Source of the DNA: Corynebacterium sp.
Lineage (GTDB): Bacteria; Actinomycetota; Actinomycetes; Mycobacteriales; Mycobacteriaceae
DNA length: 64,000 nt
Reading direction: 5' to 3'
Assembly (NCBI RefSeq): GCF_030532965.1
Contig: NZ_JAUNKC010000008.1
Span: 1-64,000 of the forward strand
The position numbers and the translations under genes were made by a program. The notes under the pieces were generated by a model. It did no database searches. It was not told the origin of the DNA and saw only the letters and a list, made by a program, of their open reading frames with translations. Positions within the stretch are counted from its first letter, which is position 1; the number at the start of each line of letters is the position of its first letter. Shown here piece by piece: positions 9,521 to 18,321 of this stretch.

Positions 9521-10540
9521 TTACGGCGAAATGACCTGAAGCCCATCGCCGGATTCCGAAGCTGCCACCACGACGCCATCTGGCATGACGGTGAGCGCGT
9601 GAACATTGGAAACGGATGCGAAGGTTGCAGTTTCTTCGCCAGTCCCGGCCGAAATGGAATAACTACGTATTTGATTATCACTGGTAGTAGCAACCCAGAC
9701 TAACTGATTTTTCTGATCCCACGCGGCTGTCCAGGGGGACTGACCGTGGGTGGGTGTGGTTTGCTGCAAGCGAATGACATCGTCGGCAAGGTAGATTCCG
9801 AATTGGTTGCCAATCGCATCGGCAGCGATCGCCATGCCGTTTTCGCCGCCAGCAATCGTGCCGACTCCGAGACCTACCCGTAGCTTTGCCCCCAAGGTTC
9901 GTTGATCAACGTTGATGTTTTGAATCACGGTTGCGGTTCGATTAATCCGGTAAACCGCGTCGGGTTTGTCGCCGTTTGCCACTGCCAGCAACTGATCTGT
10001 CGGATCGTCGACGGTTAACGACGTGGTCGTACCTGATGGGTCTATAACAAGTAACTCGGTGCGATCGGACGCCCCTGCCACGATGTCACCTGAACGGGTT
10101 TTGACCGCGGTGCTTAATGGGAAATCTGCTGCGAATAGCTGTGTGAGTTTTTCCCCGGATTTCGTCGACGGAGAAAGGGCATAGACTCCGTCTGGGCAGG
10201 CAAAAATAAAGTCATCGGTGGCATTGCCGCCGGTCATATCGCCACAGGCAGGGTCAATGGTGACTATCTGCGGTTCGGATTTTTTAAATGCATCTAAGGT
10301 TCCTAGGGCTACAGTATCGGTTGCCCGAATAGCAATAACATCACCGATGCGTTCTAGATCCTCGACTTTCGAGTACTTCTCGGCCAGCGGAATTACAGTT
10401 CCCTCCGGATCCGAGTCGGCGGGGGAGACCGCAGGGGTGGCGTTGCCCATAGCTTCGGGAAGTTTTTCTTCCACAGATGGCGGATTACATGCAGTTAGTA
10501 ATATTCCGAGGCTGCATGTGAGGAGGATTTTAGCTTTCAC
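9521..10540 (-). CDS. LppL-like lipoprotein, beta-propeller-like
   Basis: About 339 residues. The N-terminus is a lipoprotein signal with a basic n-region (KAK), a hydrophobic core and lipobox LLTAC, followed by a Pro/Glu/Ala-rich linker. The mature part contains repeated blade-like segments (DFIFACPDGVYALSP, LLVIDPSG, NQLVWVATTSDNQIRSY, LTVMPDGVVVAAS), suggesting a propeller on the outer membrane face. The place between pyrD and uppP corresponds to LppL (Rv2138). The start is GTG 10540, after GGAAG; an in-frame GTG at 10564 is also possible and keeps the signal peptide. The ligand is unknown. Confidence 0.78.
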   Translation of the reverse strand: MKAKILLTCSLGILLTACNPPSVEEKLPEAMGNATPAVSPADSDPEGTVIPLAEKYSKVEDLERIGDVIAIRATDTVALGTLDAFKKSEPQIVTIDPACGDMTGGNATDDFIFACPDGVYALSPSTKSGEKLTQLFAADFPLSTAVKTRSGDIVAGASDRTELLVIDPSGTTTSLTVDDPTDQLLAVANGDKPDAVYRINRTATVIQNINVDQRTLGAKLRVGLGVGTIAGGENGMAIAADAIGNQFGIYLADDVIRLQQTTPTHGQSPWTAAWDQKNQLVWVATTSDNQIRSYSISAGTGEETATFASVSNVHALTVMPDGVVVAASESGDGLQVISP

Positions 10541-10600
10541 AATCTTCCAGACTAGCAGCTGCACACTTAGGGCCCATTACCTGGTGTACGGTTAACGCTT

Positions 10601-11482
10601 GTGTTGAATATCAGTTATGTCGCCCAAGGCATGGCCACGCCAGAAGTTTCGGACCAAATGTCGTGGTTACAAGTCATCGTGTTGTCGATCGTTCAGGGAT
10701 TGACCGAATTTCTCCCCATCAGCTCTTCCGGACATTTGCGGATTGTTTCGTCGCTATTTTTCGGGCAAGATGCTGGCGCGTCGTTTACGGCTGTGGTCCA
10801 GCTTGGAACCGAAGCGGCGGTGTTAGTGTTTTTCGCGAAAGATATTTACCGCATCATTATCGGTTGGGTTCGTGGTCTCTTTGACAAGGAACAACGTGGT
10901 TTTGATTACCGCATGGGCTGGATGGTTATCGTCGGCACACTTCCGGTGGCCATCATTGGTTTCTTGGCCAAGGATTATATCCGTGAAGTTCTGCGGAATA
11001 TGTGGATCACCGCAACAGTTTTGGTCCTTTTCTCTTTCGTGTTTATCGCAGCGGAAAAGTGGGGAAAGAAGGAGCGCGACTACGATCAGCTGACCATGAA
11101 AGACGCGATCGTAATGGGACTTGCGCAATGCTTGGCGCTTATCCCTGGTGTGTCTCGCTCCGGCGGCACGATCTCTGCCGGCTTATTCGTTGGCTTAAAC
11201 CGCGAGGTCGCGGCGCGATTTAGCTTTTTACTTGCAATCCCTGCAGTGCTGGCCTCTGGGTTGTTCAGTTTGCCTGACGCCTTTGCACCTCAAGCCGGAC
11301 TAGCAGCTAGCGGTGCCCAGCTTCTGGTCGGTACCATGATCGCTTTTGCGCTCGGTTATGCCTCCATTGCCTGGTTATTGAAGTTCGTTTCGCACCATTC
11401 GTTCAGCTGGTTCGCCGCCTATCGCATCCCAGTTGGTCTGTTCGTTATGGCACTTTTGGCGGCAGGAATCCTCACGCCTTAA
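10601..11482 (+). CDS. uppP: Undecaprenyl-diphosphatase
   Basis: UppP (BacA) removes a phosphate from undecaprenyl diphosphate so the lipid carrier can be reused for wall synthesis, and can give bacitracin resistance. The family motifs are intact: [15 protein letters not shown] (residues ~31-45), with the catalytic Glu and Ser cluster, and [15 protein letters not shown] (~180-194). About eight hydrophobic helices span the rest. The start is uncertain: GTG 10601 is used here, with ATG 10631 and ATG 10658 (directly before the conserved SWLQVIVL) as alternatives. Confidence 0.93.
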   Translation: MLNISYVAQGMATPEVSDQMSWLQVIVLSIVQGLTEFLPISSSGHLRIVSSLFFGQDAGASFTAVVQLGTEAAVLVFFAKDIYRIIIGWVRGLFDKEQRGFDYRMGWMVIVGTLPVAIIGFLAKDYIREVLRNMWITATVLVLFSFVFIAAEKWGKKERDYDQLTMKDAIVMGLAQCLALIPGVSRSGGTISAGLFVGLNREVAARFSFLLAIPAVLASGLFSLPDAFAPQAGLAASGAQLLVGTMIAFALGYASIAWLLKFVSHHSFSWFAAYRIPVGLFVMALLAAGILTP

Positions 11483-11492
11483 GCTGGAAGCC

Positions 11493-12746
11493 ATGCATGC
11501 ATGGCCACAACCTTCTAACCCGCCAGTAATTGGCGGCACTCCTGCCACGTTGAAACTTTTCGATACCGCCGACGAGGTAATCAAACCCGTATCGGTGGTG
11601 GACAATCATGTTGGTATGTACGTGTGTGGAATCACTCCCTATGACTCCACACACTTAGGGCATGCAGCAACGTATCTAACGTTTGATTTGGTGTACCGAA
11701 TGCTTGTCGACGCTGGCATTGCGGTCACCTACGTCCAAAATGTGACTGACGTTGATGACCCACTATTCGAACGCGCTGAACGTGATGGCGTTGATTGGCG
11801 AGAGTTAGGCACCAGCCAAATAGACTTGTTTCGCGCGGACATGACGGCTTTGTCGGTGTTTCCACCCAAGCATTATGTGGGCGCTATGGAATCTGTTCCG
11901 GAAGTTATTGACATGGTGCAACAGCTGTTAGATACCGGTGCGGCGTATATCGTTGCAGACAGTGAATTTCCCGATGTCTATGCATCCATTTCCGCGACTG
12001 AACAGTTCGGTTACGAGTCGAATTACGACCGACCACAGATGCTGGAGTACTTTGCCGAACGTGGCGGCGATCCCGATCGCGCCGGTAAACGTGACCCACT
12101 AGATGCTTTAGTTTGGCGGGCTGAGCGTCCCGGAGAACCAGCCTGGGAGGCGCCGTTTGGTGCTGGTCGTCCAGGTTGGCACGTGGAGTGCTCCGCCATC
12201 GCACGCAATCGGTTAGGCGATTCCTTCGCTATTCAGGGGGGTGGCAAGGATTTGATCTTCCCACACCACGAATTTTCCGCCGCACACTCCGAAGCAGTCA
12301 CCGGTTGTGGTCGGATGGCACAGCATTATGTCCATACCGGGATGATCGGATTGGATGGCGTCAAGATGAGTAAATCGCTGGGAAACCTGGTTTTCGTGTC
12401 AAAGCTACGTGCGGCAGGCCATGAGCCCTCTGCAATTCGGTTGGGTGTTTATTCGGGACATTACCGCAGTGACCGCGATTGGTCTGAGCAGGTATTAGCT
12501 GATGCGGAAGCCCGGCTACAGTTGTGGCGAGACGCAGTAACGATCGACAGCCCAGTTCATGCGGCCGCGGAATTGGTGGCTACGGTGCGTGCACACTTAG
12601 CGAATGACCTTGATACCCCGGCTGCGTTGGCGGCGATAGATGCCTGGGCGCACACGGTACGCGAACGAGGTACGCACCACGGTAATAACGATGCTGGGGC
12701 TATAGTAACGAACTTGGTTGACGGGTTACTCGGCGTGAGGATTTAA
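11493..12746 (+). CDS. mshC: Cys-GlcN-Ins ligase (mycothiol synthesis)
   Basis: MshC joins cysteine to glucosaminyl-inositol using ATP, the third step of mycothiol synthesis. The 417-residue protein resembles cysteinyl-tRNA synthetase: zinc/cysteine segment [16 protein letters not shown] (with the HIGH-like motif), [10 protein letters not shown], and KMSKSLGN (~296). It is shorter than CysRS and lacks the anticodon-binding domain. ATG 11493 is chosen because the N-terminal MHAWPQP sequence is typical of MshC; GGAAG lies immediately upstream and 60 extra bases of open frame overlap uppP. Mycothiol confirms an actinobacterial host. Confidence 0.95.
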   Translation: MHAWPQPSNPPVIGGTPATLKLFDTADEVIKPVSVVDNHVGMYVCGITPYDSTHLGHAATYLTFDLVYRMLVDAGIAVTYVQNVTDVDDPLFERAERDGVDWRELGTSQIDLFRADMTALSVFPPKHYVGAMESVPEVIDMVQQLLDTGAAYIVADSEFPDVYASISATEQFGYESNYDRPQMLEYFAERGGDPDRAGKRDPLDALVWRAERPGEPAWEAPFGAGRPGWHVECSAIARNRLGDSFAIQGGGKDLIFPHHEFSAAHSEAVTGCGRMAQHYVHTGMIGLDGVKMSKSLGNLVFVSKLRAAGHEPSAIRLGVYSGHYRSDRDWSEQVLADAEARLQLWRDAVTIDSPVHAAAELVATVRAHLANDLDTPAALAAIDAWAHTVRERGTHHGNNDAGAIVTNLVDGLLGVRI

Positions 12747-12748
12747 CC

Positions 12749-13171
12749 ATGATTCCGGAGAACTTCACCGCAATGGTGAATGATTTCATAGCCACGTTGC
12801 GAACGTTTGCCAGTGGTGATTACCTGCGCGATGAAGATCGTGAGTTCTGGGACCAACCGTATAATCCAGACGTATTGAACGAGCTCGACGAGATCTTCCG
12901 CGATTACCTTTCGGAGGTTCCGACGATCGCTAGTTCATTAAATGCCGACGAGGCCGGCGCCCAGACTGTCTTGGCATCAATCCGTGAGTTATATCATCGA
13001 ATTTCGGCGTTTAATGCCACCCATGCATACGCAGTCATAGAGCCCGAAGAAGACGCGGAAATCAACGATATTCTGCGATGCATATGGCGACATTACGGCG
13101 TAATTCCGACAATGCTGGAATCCGTACCGCACCTTTTCGACGACGACAACGACCCGGCAAACATTTTGTAG
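12749..13171 (+). CDS. Acidic hypothetical protein
   Basis: I do not recognise this 140-residue protein. It is strongly acidic, lacks signal peptide or membrane helices, and looks mainly helical. It starts two bases after mshC with GAGG suitably upstream, so it probably belongs to the same transcript. The C-terminus is Asp-rich (FDDDNDPANIL). No catalytic motif is apparent. Confidence 0.7.
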   Translation: MIPENFTAMVNDFIATLRTFASGDYLRDEDREFWDQPYNPDVLNELDEIFRDYLSEVPTIASSLNADEAGAQTVLASIRELYHRISAFNATHAYAVIEPEEDAEINDILRCIWRHYGVIPTMLESVPHLFDDDNDPANIL

Positions 13172-13212
13172 TAACTTATACTTCGTTAAGTCATTTTTAG
13201 CGAGGTATTAAG

Positions 13213-14160
13213 GTGCGATTGTTTGGAAAGATAACCGCTGCAGCGGTGTTATTGGCATTACTTCCAGTCCCGGTGGTTCACGCTCACGAAGCCACTCCGG
13301 TGTGCCCAAAGGTGGCAATTGTTGCTGCTCGGGGGAGCGAACAAAACGAAGAAATCCAGCCAACAACCTATTCCGAAGCTGCACCCCAAGAGTTTTCGTC
13401 CACCGGTTTTGAAGGACCAAATATTCGAGGATTGCTGCAACATGCCGAATCGCGGTATTCCCAAGCACACCCCATGGCGTCGTTATTGAAAAACGTAGAC
13501 GTGATTGACCTCAACGACGATATTTACCCGGCGGAACTCTATTTACCTGCGATTGCAGAAAAAGGGGAAGAGGTTAGTTTTGCCGAAGCTGCACAGCGCC
13601 TCATCGGCATTGTGAGCAAACAGGCACCAGACCGCATTATTTACACCGCGGTCACCGGCCTGGTTGAAGGCATGAAACACGCAAAAACGGCTGTTCCGCG
13701 GTACATTTCCGACTACGAACAGCACACCAATTGCCGCCCGTCATATATCTTGGTGGGCTTTAGCCAAGGCGCATTGCTGTTATCGAACTTAGAAAAGTTC
13801 TTCGCCGCGACAGGTCGACTAGCAGGCGTGGTGTATATCGGAAATCCGCTATTAGAAAAGAACCACCACCATGGTTTGGTGATTGGTGGCCCAGAATCCG
13901 GCACCGGGTTATTAGGAGTCGTGGGCGAGCGCATCCGAGGCAAATTAAGTTTCGCCAAAGACGTTAATTACGCCGATGTTCCACGAATAAACGTCTGCCA
14001 GCGTGCTGATTTCGCTTGCGATACCACCATTCATTCATTGTCGACCTCTGCTCGTAGCCGCGGCGGTATTCACAACAGCTACTTCCAAGAAGAAACCAAA
14101 ACACCGGAAGAGGATTTGGCTGCGGATGAGCTTGCGAAATTGATTACCTCTCAAAGGTGA
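13213..14160 (+). CDS. Exported cutinase-like serine hydrolase
   Basis: The 315-residue product has a signal peptide (MRLFGKITAAAVLLALLPVP, cleavage after VHA about residue 25) and a cutinase-type alpha/beta hydrolase fold. The nucleophile elbow is LVGFSQGALL (~180); a DVPRINVCQRADFACD segment follows and GGIHNSYF (~284) offers the likely catalytic His, as in cutinases. The early Cys and the C-terminal pair could form disulfides. Actinobacterial relatives hydrolyse lipids or esters at the cell surface. GTG 13213 with GAGG seven bases upstream is the start. Its own substrate is unknown. Confidence 0.8.
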   Translation: MRLFGKITAAAVLLALLPVPVVHAHEATPVCPKVAIVAARGSEQNEEIQPTTYSEAAPQEFSSTGFEGPNIRGLLQHAESRYSQAHPMASLLKNVDVIDLNDDIYPAELYLPAIAEKGEEVSFAEAAQRLIGIVSKQAPDRIIYTAVTGLVEGMKHAKTAVPRYISDYEQHTNCRPSYILVGFSQGALLLSNLEKFFAATGRLAGVVYIGNPLLEKNHHHGLVIGGPESGTGLLGVVGERIRGKLSFAKDVNYADVPRINVCQRADFACDTTIHSLSTSARSRGGIHNSYFQEETKTPEEDLAADELAKLITSQR

Positions 14161-14189
14161 ATATTATTCCATATCCGATCAGTGCAAGG

Positions 14190-14309
14190 GGAGTGGTGTT
14201 TGACCTTTGATTTCGGTGCCTTGAAGCGTCGAAAAGCAAGGCCAACACCTGGCAGTAACCGAAGCTTAATTGCTTAAACCACCGGTTTCCGGACTAAGCT
14301 GTCTACCCG
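14190..14309 (+). promoter_or_regulatory. Structured leader of metH
   Basis: Arms TTCGGT (14212-14217) and ACCGAA (14258-14263) enclose GCCTTG (14218-14223) and CAAGGC (14237-14242). GGTGTT (14195-14200) can instead pair AACACC (14244-14249), which crosses or competes with the outer helix. Competing helices just before a metabolic gene suggest regulation. I do not see the conserved core of a cobalamin or SAM riboswitch, so it could also be simply the terminator of the upstream gene. Confidence 0.4.
14227..14237 (+). repeat. Intergenic copy of abundant 11-mer CGTCGAAAAGC
   Basis: Exact copy of the word found at least 18 times in the window; here it sits in the loop of the hairpin GCCTTG/CAAGGC upstream of metH. 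Confidence 0.85.
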
Positions 14310-17300
14310 ATGACTACGCCGTGTGAAACCCTCCCACTAAAATCCACCACATTCCTTGACGCCTTGCAGTCAACCGTCCTTATCGGAGACGGCGCCATGG
14401 GTACCCAGCTGCAAGGATTCGATCTCGACATCGACGCCGACTTTCTTGGCCTCGAGGGCTGCAATGAAATTCTTAATGAAACCCGACCCGATGTGGTCGA
14501 AAGTATTCACCGTTCGTATTTCCTTGCGGGCGCAGACCTGGTGGAAACCAATACCTTTGGTTGCAATCTGCCCAACTTAGCGGATTACGGCATCGCCGAT
14601 AAATGCGAAGAACTTGCCCATAAAGGCGTAGCCATTGCCAAAAGCGTAGCTACGGAATTAGGACCTGGCCGCGACGGAATGCCTCGCTTCGTATTGGGTT
14701 CACTGGGGCCTGGCACCAAACTGCCATCGCTGGGACACGCGCCTTACACAGATCTCAAGGAATACTACCGTCTGGCCGCACGCGGAATGATAACCGCCGA
14801 TGCGGACGGCATTTTAATAGAAACCGCCCAGGATCTCCTCCAAGTCAAAGCCGCCGTTCACGGCTGCTATGAGGCTTTCGCCGAATTCGGTTATCGGATT
14901 CCCATCGTTTGCCACGTCACAGTGGAACAGACCGGGACGATGCTGCTCGGATCGGAGATTTCTGCAGCGCTAACCGCGCTGGAGCCGCTGGGAATCGACA
15001 TGATTGGTCTAAACTGCGCCACCGGCCCAGACGAAATGAGCGAACACTTAAGGTATCTATCAAAAAACTCCGCGATACCGGTCTCCGTCATGCCAAATGC
15101 TGGGCTGCCAGTGCTTGGCAAAGACGGTGCAGTGTATCCACTGGAACCGGCTGGGTTAGCCGCCGCCTTAAAAACCTTCGTTGAAGACTACGGCTTGGCG
15201 ATGGTTGGCGGTTGTTGCGGTACCACACCCGAACACATCACAGCCGTACGCGATGCGGTCATAGGCACCAAAGATACAGCCGGTGCAGTGCCTGCGCATC
15301 GGGTCATTGCTCCATCTGATGCCGTTTCATCGCTATACAACACGGTGAATCTGACCCAAGATACCGGGATAACCATGATAGGCGAGCGCACCAACGCCAA
15401 TGGGTCCAAGGCGTTTCGAGAAGCGATGCTGGCTGGAGATTGGGAAACCTGCGTTGATATCGCGAAACAACAAACCCGCGATGGCGCGCACATGCTCGAT
15501 TTGTGTGTCGATTACGTCGGCCGAGACGGCCGGGAAGACATGGCCCAGTTGGCATCCTTGCTCGCAACCAGTTCGACGCTGCCAATAATGATCGACTCTA
15601 CAGAGCCTGATGTCATTCGAGTTGGTTTGGAACATTTGGGGGGCCGGTGTGCGGTCAACTCCGTTAATTTTGAAGACGGCGACGGCCCCGATTCGCGATA
15701 CCAACGAATCATGGCGCTGGTCAAACAACACGGGGCGGCCGTAGTAGCACTCACCATCGATGAAGAAGGCCAAGCGCGTACAGCCGAAAAGAAAGTAGAG
15801 ATTGCCGAACGACTAATCGCCGACATCACAGGAACGTGGGGCCTGGCGGAAAAAGACATCATTGTCGACACCCTGACTTTCCCTATCTCTACCGGCCAAG
15901 AAGAAACCCGGCGCGACGGCATCGAAACCATCAATGCCATTCGGGAACTAAAAACCAGGCATCCTGAGATTCACACGACACTTGGGTTGTCTAATATTTC
16001 CTTCGGTCTGAATCCGGCTGCACGTCAGGTACTTAATTCGGTGTTTTTGCATGAGTGCATCGCGGCCGGCCTTGATTCGGCGATTGCTCATAGTTCGAAG
16101 ATTCTGCCGATGAATCGGATTGACGAACGACAGCGCGAAGTCGCTCTGGATATGGTTTATGATCGGCGCCGCGAGGGGTACGATCCGCTTCAGGTTTTCA
16201 TGGAGCTGTTTGAAGGGGTTTCGGCGGCGGATGCAAAGGATGCCCGGGCGGAGGCGTTGGCGGCGCTGCCACTTTTTGAACGGTTAGCCCAGCGGATTAT
16301 CGATGGCGAGAAGCAGGGCATTGAGCAGGATCTAGATGCCGCGATGACCGAAAAATCGCCTATTGAGATCATTAATCAAGACCTGTTGGGCGGGATGAAG
16401 ACCGTCGGCGAGCTTTTTGGTTCGGGGCAAATGCAGTTGCCGTTTGTGTTGCAGTCTGCGGAAACCATGAAGCATGCGGTTGCGTATTTGGAGAGCTTCA
16501 TGGAGGCATCAGATGATTCCGGCTCCAAGGGAACAATGGTTATTGCCACAGTTAAAGGCGATGTCCATGATATCGGCAAGAATTTGGTCGACATCATTTT
16601 GAGCAACAACGGCTATAACGTCGTCAATATCGGGATTAAACAGCCGATTGCGACAATTATGTCCGCGGCCCGGGAGCACGGCGCGGACGTCATTGGAATG
16701 TCTGGGCTGTTGGTGAAGTCCACGGTGGTGATGAAAGAAAACCTCGAAGAGATGAATTCCCAAAAGGCGCACGATATTCCGGTCATTCTTGGCGGTGCGG
16801 CGTTGACACGTACCTATGTGGAACATGATCTGGATGACATTTACCACGGTGATGTCCATTATGCCCGGGATGCGTTTGAGGGCTTGCGATTGATGGATGA
16901 AATCATGGCGGCGAAACGGGGTGAAGGCCCGGATCCCGAGAGCCCTGAAGCTATTGCTGCGAAAGAGAAAAAGGCGGAGCGCAAGGCGCGCCGGGAACGG
17001 TCGTTGCGTATCGCGGCGGAGCGCAAGGCGCAGGCGGAACCGGTGGTTGTTCCGGCACGTTCTGACGTTGCGGTTGATGTTCCGGTTGCGACTCCGCCGT
17101 TTTGGGGCACGCGGATTGTCAAGGGGTTATCAGTGGCAGAGTATTTGCCGATGCTTGATGAGCGGGCGTTGTTCATGGGGCAGTGGGGGCTTAAGTCCAG
17201 TCGCGGTAGTGGGCCTGACTACGAGGCTTTGGTGGAACAAGAGGGTCGGCCTCGGTTGCGGGCGTGGTTAGACCGGCTGAAGTCCGCAGGTATCCTGGAC

Positions 17301-17915
17301 CATTCAGCTGTGGTCTATGGTTATTTCCCGGCAGTCAGTAATGGTGATGTTGTAGAGATCTTGGCGGAGCCTACCCCTGATGCGGACGTGGTTGAAACTT
17401 TTAGGTTCCCGCGGCAGCAGCGTGGTCGGTTCTTGTGTATTTCGGATTTCATCCGGAGCCGTGAGTTGGCCGAAGCCACTGGCCAGGTTGACGTTTTGCC
17501 GTTCCAATTGGTGACGATGGGGCAGCCGATTGCGGATTTCGCCAATGAGCTTTTTGCAGCCAATGACTATCGGGATTATTTGGAAGTCCATGGCATTGGT
17601 GTGCAGCTCACCGAGGCGTTGGCGGAGTATTGGCACGCCCGGGTGCGTTCGGAACTGGCGTTGTCGGATGGTACTCACGCGGGTGATGCTGATGCAGCGG
17701 ATACCCGGAGGTTCTTCGATTTAGAATATTTGGGGGCGCGTTATTCTTTCGGATACGGCTCGTGCCCTGATTTGGAGTCCCGGATTGGGATGATGCGGTT
17801 GCTCAACCCCGAGCGGATTGGTGTCACCCTTTCGGAGGAATTGCAGTTGCATCCGGAACAATCAACGGATGCTTTCGTGCTGTATCATCCGGAGGCTAAG
17901 TACTTTAACGTCTAA
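14310..17915 (+). CDS. metH: Cobalamin-dependent methionine synthase
   Basis: MetH transfers a methyl group from methyltetrahydrofolate to homocysteine through cobalamin. The 1201-residue protein has all four modules: homocysteine domain with the zinc-binding GGCCGTTPEH end (~300-310), pterin domain with IGERTNANGSKAFR (~350), cobalamin domain with DVHDIGKNL (~755; the His is the lower axial cobalt ligand) and GMSGLLVKST, then the activation domain with RFLCISDFI (~1045) and GYGSCPD. A charged Ala/Arg/Glu linker (~880-920) separates the last two. The cob genes in this window supply its cofactor. Synonymous composition changes abruptly near 15,960-16,020, in the middle of the gene. Confidence 0.97.
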   Translation: MTTPCETLPLKSTTFLDALQSTVLIGDGAMGTQLQGFDLDIDADFLGLEGCNEILNETRPDVVESIHRSYFLAGADLVETNTFGCNLPNLADYGIADKCEELAHKGVAIAKSVATELGPGRDGMPRFVLGSLGPGTKLPSLGHAPYTDLKEYYRLAARGMITADADGILIETAQDLLQVKAAVHGCYEAFAEFGYRIPIVCHVTVEQTGTMLLGSEISAALTALEPLGIDMIGLNCATGPDEMSEHLRYLSKNSAIPVSVMPNAGLPVLGKDGAVYPLEPAGLAAALKTFVEDYGLAMVGGCCGTTPEHITAVRDAVIGTKDTAGAVPAHRVIAPSDAVSSLYNTVNLTQDTGITMIGERTNANGSKAFREAMLAGDWETCVDIAKQQTRDGAHMLDLCVDYVGRDGREDMAQLASLLATSSTLPIMIDSTEPDVIRVGLEHLGGRCAVNSVNFEDGDGPDSRYQRIMALVKQHGAAVVALTIDEEGQARTAEKKVEIAERLIADITGTWGLAEKDIIVDTLTFPISTGQEETRRDGIETINAIRELKTRHPEIHTTLGLSNISFGLNPAARQVLNSVFLHECIAAGLDSAIAHSSKILPMNRIDERQREVALDMVYDRRREGYDPLQVFMELFEGVSAADAKDARAEALAALPLFERLAQRIIDGEKQGIEQDLDAAMTEKSPIEIINQDLLGGMKTVGELFGSGQMQLPFVLQSAETMKHAVAYLESFMEASDDSGSKGTMVIATVKGDVHDIGKNLVDIILSNNGYNVVNIGIKQPIATIMSAAREHGADVIGMSGLLVKSTVVMKENLEEMNSQKAHDIPVILGGAALTRTYVEHDLDDIYHGDVHYARDAFEGLRLMDEIMAAKRGEGPDPESPEAIAAKEKKAERKARRERSLRIAAERKAQAEPVVVPARSDVAVDVPVATPPFWGTRIVKGLSVAEYLPMLDERALFMGQWGLKSSRGSGPDYEALVEQEGRPRLRAWLDRLKSAGILDHSAVVYGYFPAVSNGDVVEILAEPTPDADVVETFRFPRQQRGRFLCISDFIRSRELAEATGQVDVLPFQLVTMGQPIADFANELFAANDYRDYLEVHGIGVQLTEALAEYWHARVRSELALSDGTHAGDADAADTRRFFDLEYLGARYSFGYGSCPDLESRIGMMRLLNPERIGVTLSEELQLHPEQSTDAFVLYHPEAKYFNV

Positions 17916-17924
17916 GCGGCATTC

Positions 17925-17935
17925 GCTTTTCGACG
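17925..17935 (-). repeat. Intergenic copy of abundant 11-mer (reverse orientation)
   Basis: Exact GCTTTTCGACG between the metH stop and its terminator stem; its last bases overlap the 5' arm of that stem. Confidence 0.85.
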
Positions 17936-17973
17936 CCCCCAGCTGGCTGTTATTCACGGTTAGCGGGGGCGTT
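17932..17973 (+). terminator. Hairpin terminator after metH
   Basis: ACGCCCCC-A-GCT pairs with AGC-G-GGGGCGT across a ~17-nt loop, a very stable stem soon after the metH stop. No clear T-run follows. About 350 bases without an evident gene lie between it and the next start. Confidence 0.6.
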
Positions 17974-18321
17974 ACTGTTCGGTTACGTCCAAGTCTTACT
18001 AAACTACAGAAGTTGATTGGTAGGAACTAAGCGGTATGGTTTGTCACCTAGGAGAAACGCCATCGAAATCTGACCTGGATAGGATAAGCGACAGGGGTTT
18101 TTCTGTGGTGACCAAAACTGTAGGCACGCTACCGTTTCTTGGCTTTCTCGATCGCGTTGTGCGACGCGTCGTTGGCTTCTGGTTGTCTTTGTCCATGTCG
18201 GGCGAAAACTAAGTGGGCCGTGAGCATGTGGAAAACACCCTTGTGAATCGTCCGTTGTGTAGGCGCGGGCTCGCTTAAGATTGTGGGATACATTTATCGA
18301 TGCGGGGATAAGGATTGCGCA

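Noticed and set aside
14160..14309. Cobalamin riboswitch upstream of metH
   Set aside because: The core GCCACTGT and B12 box seen before cobN are absent here.
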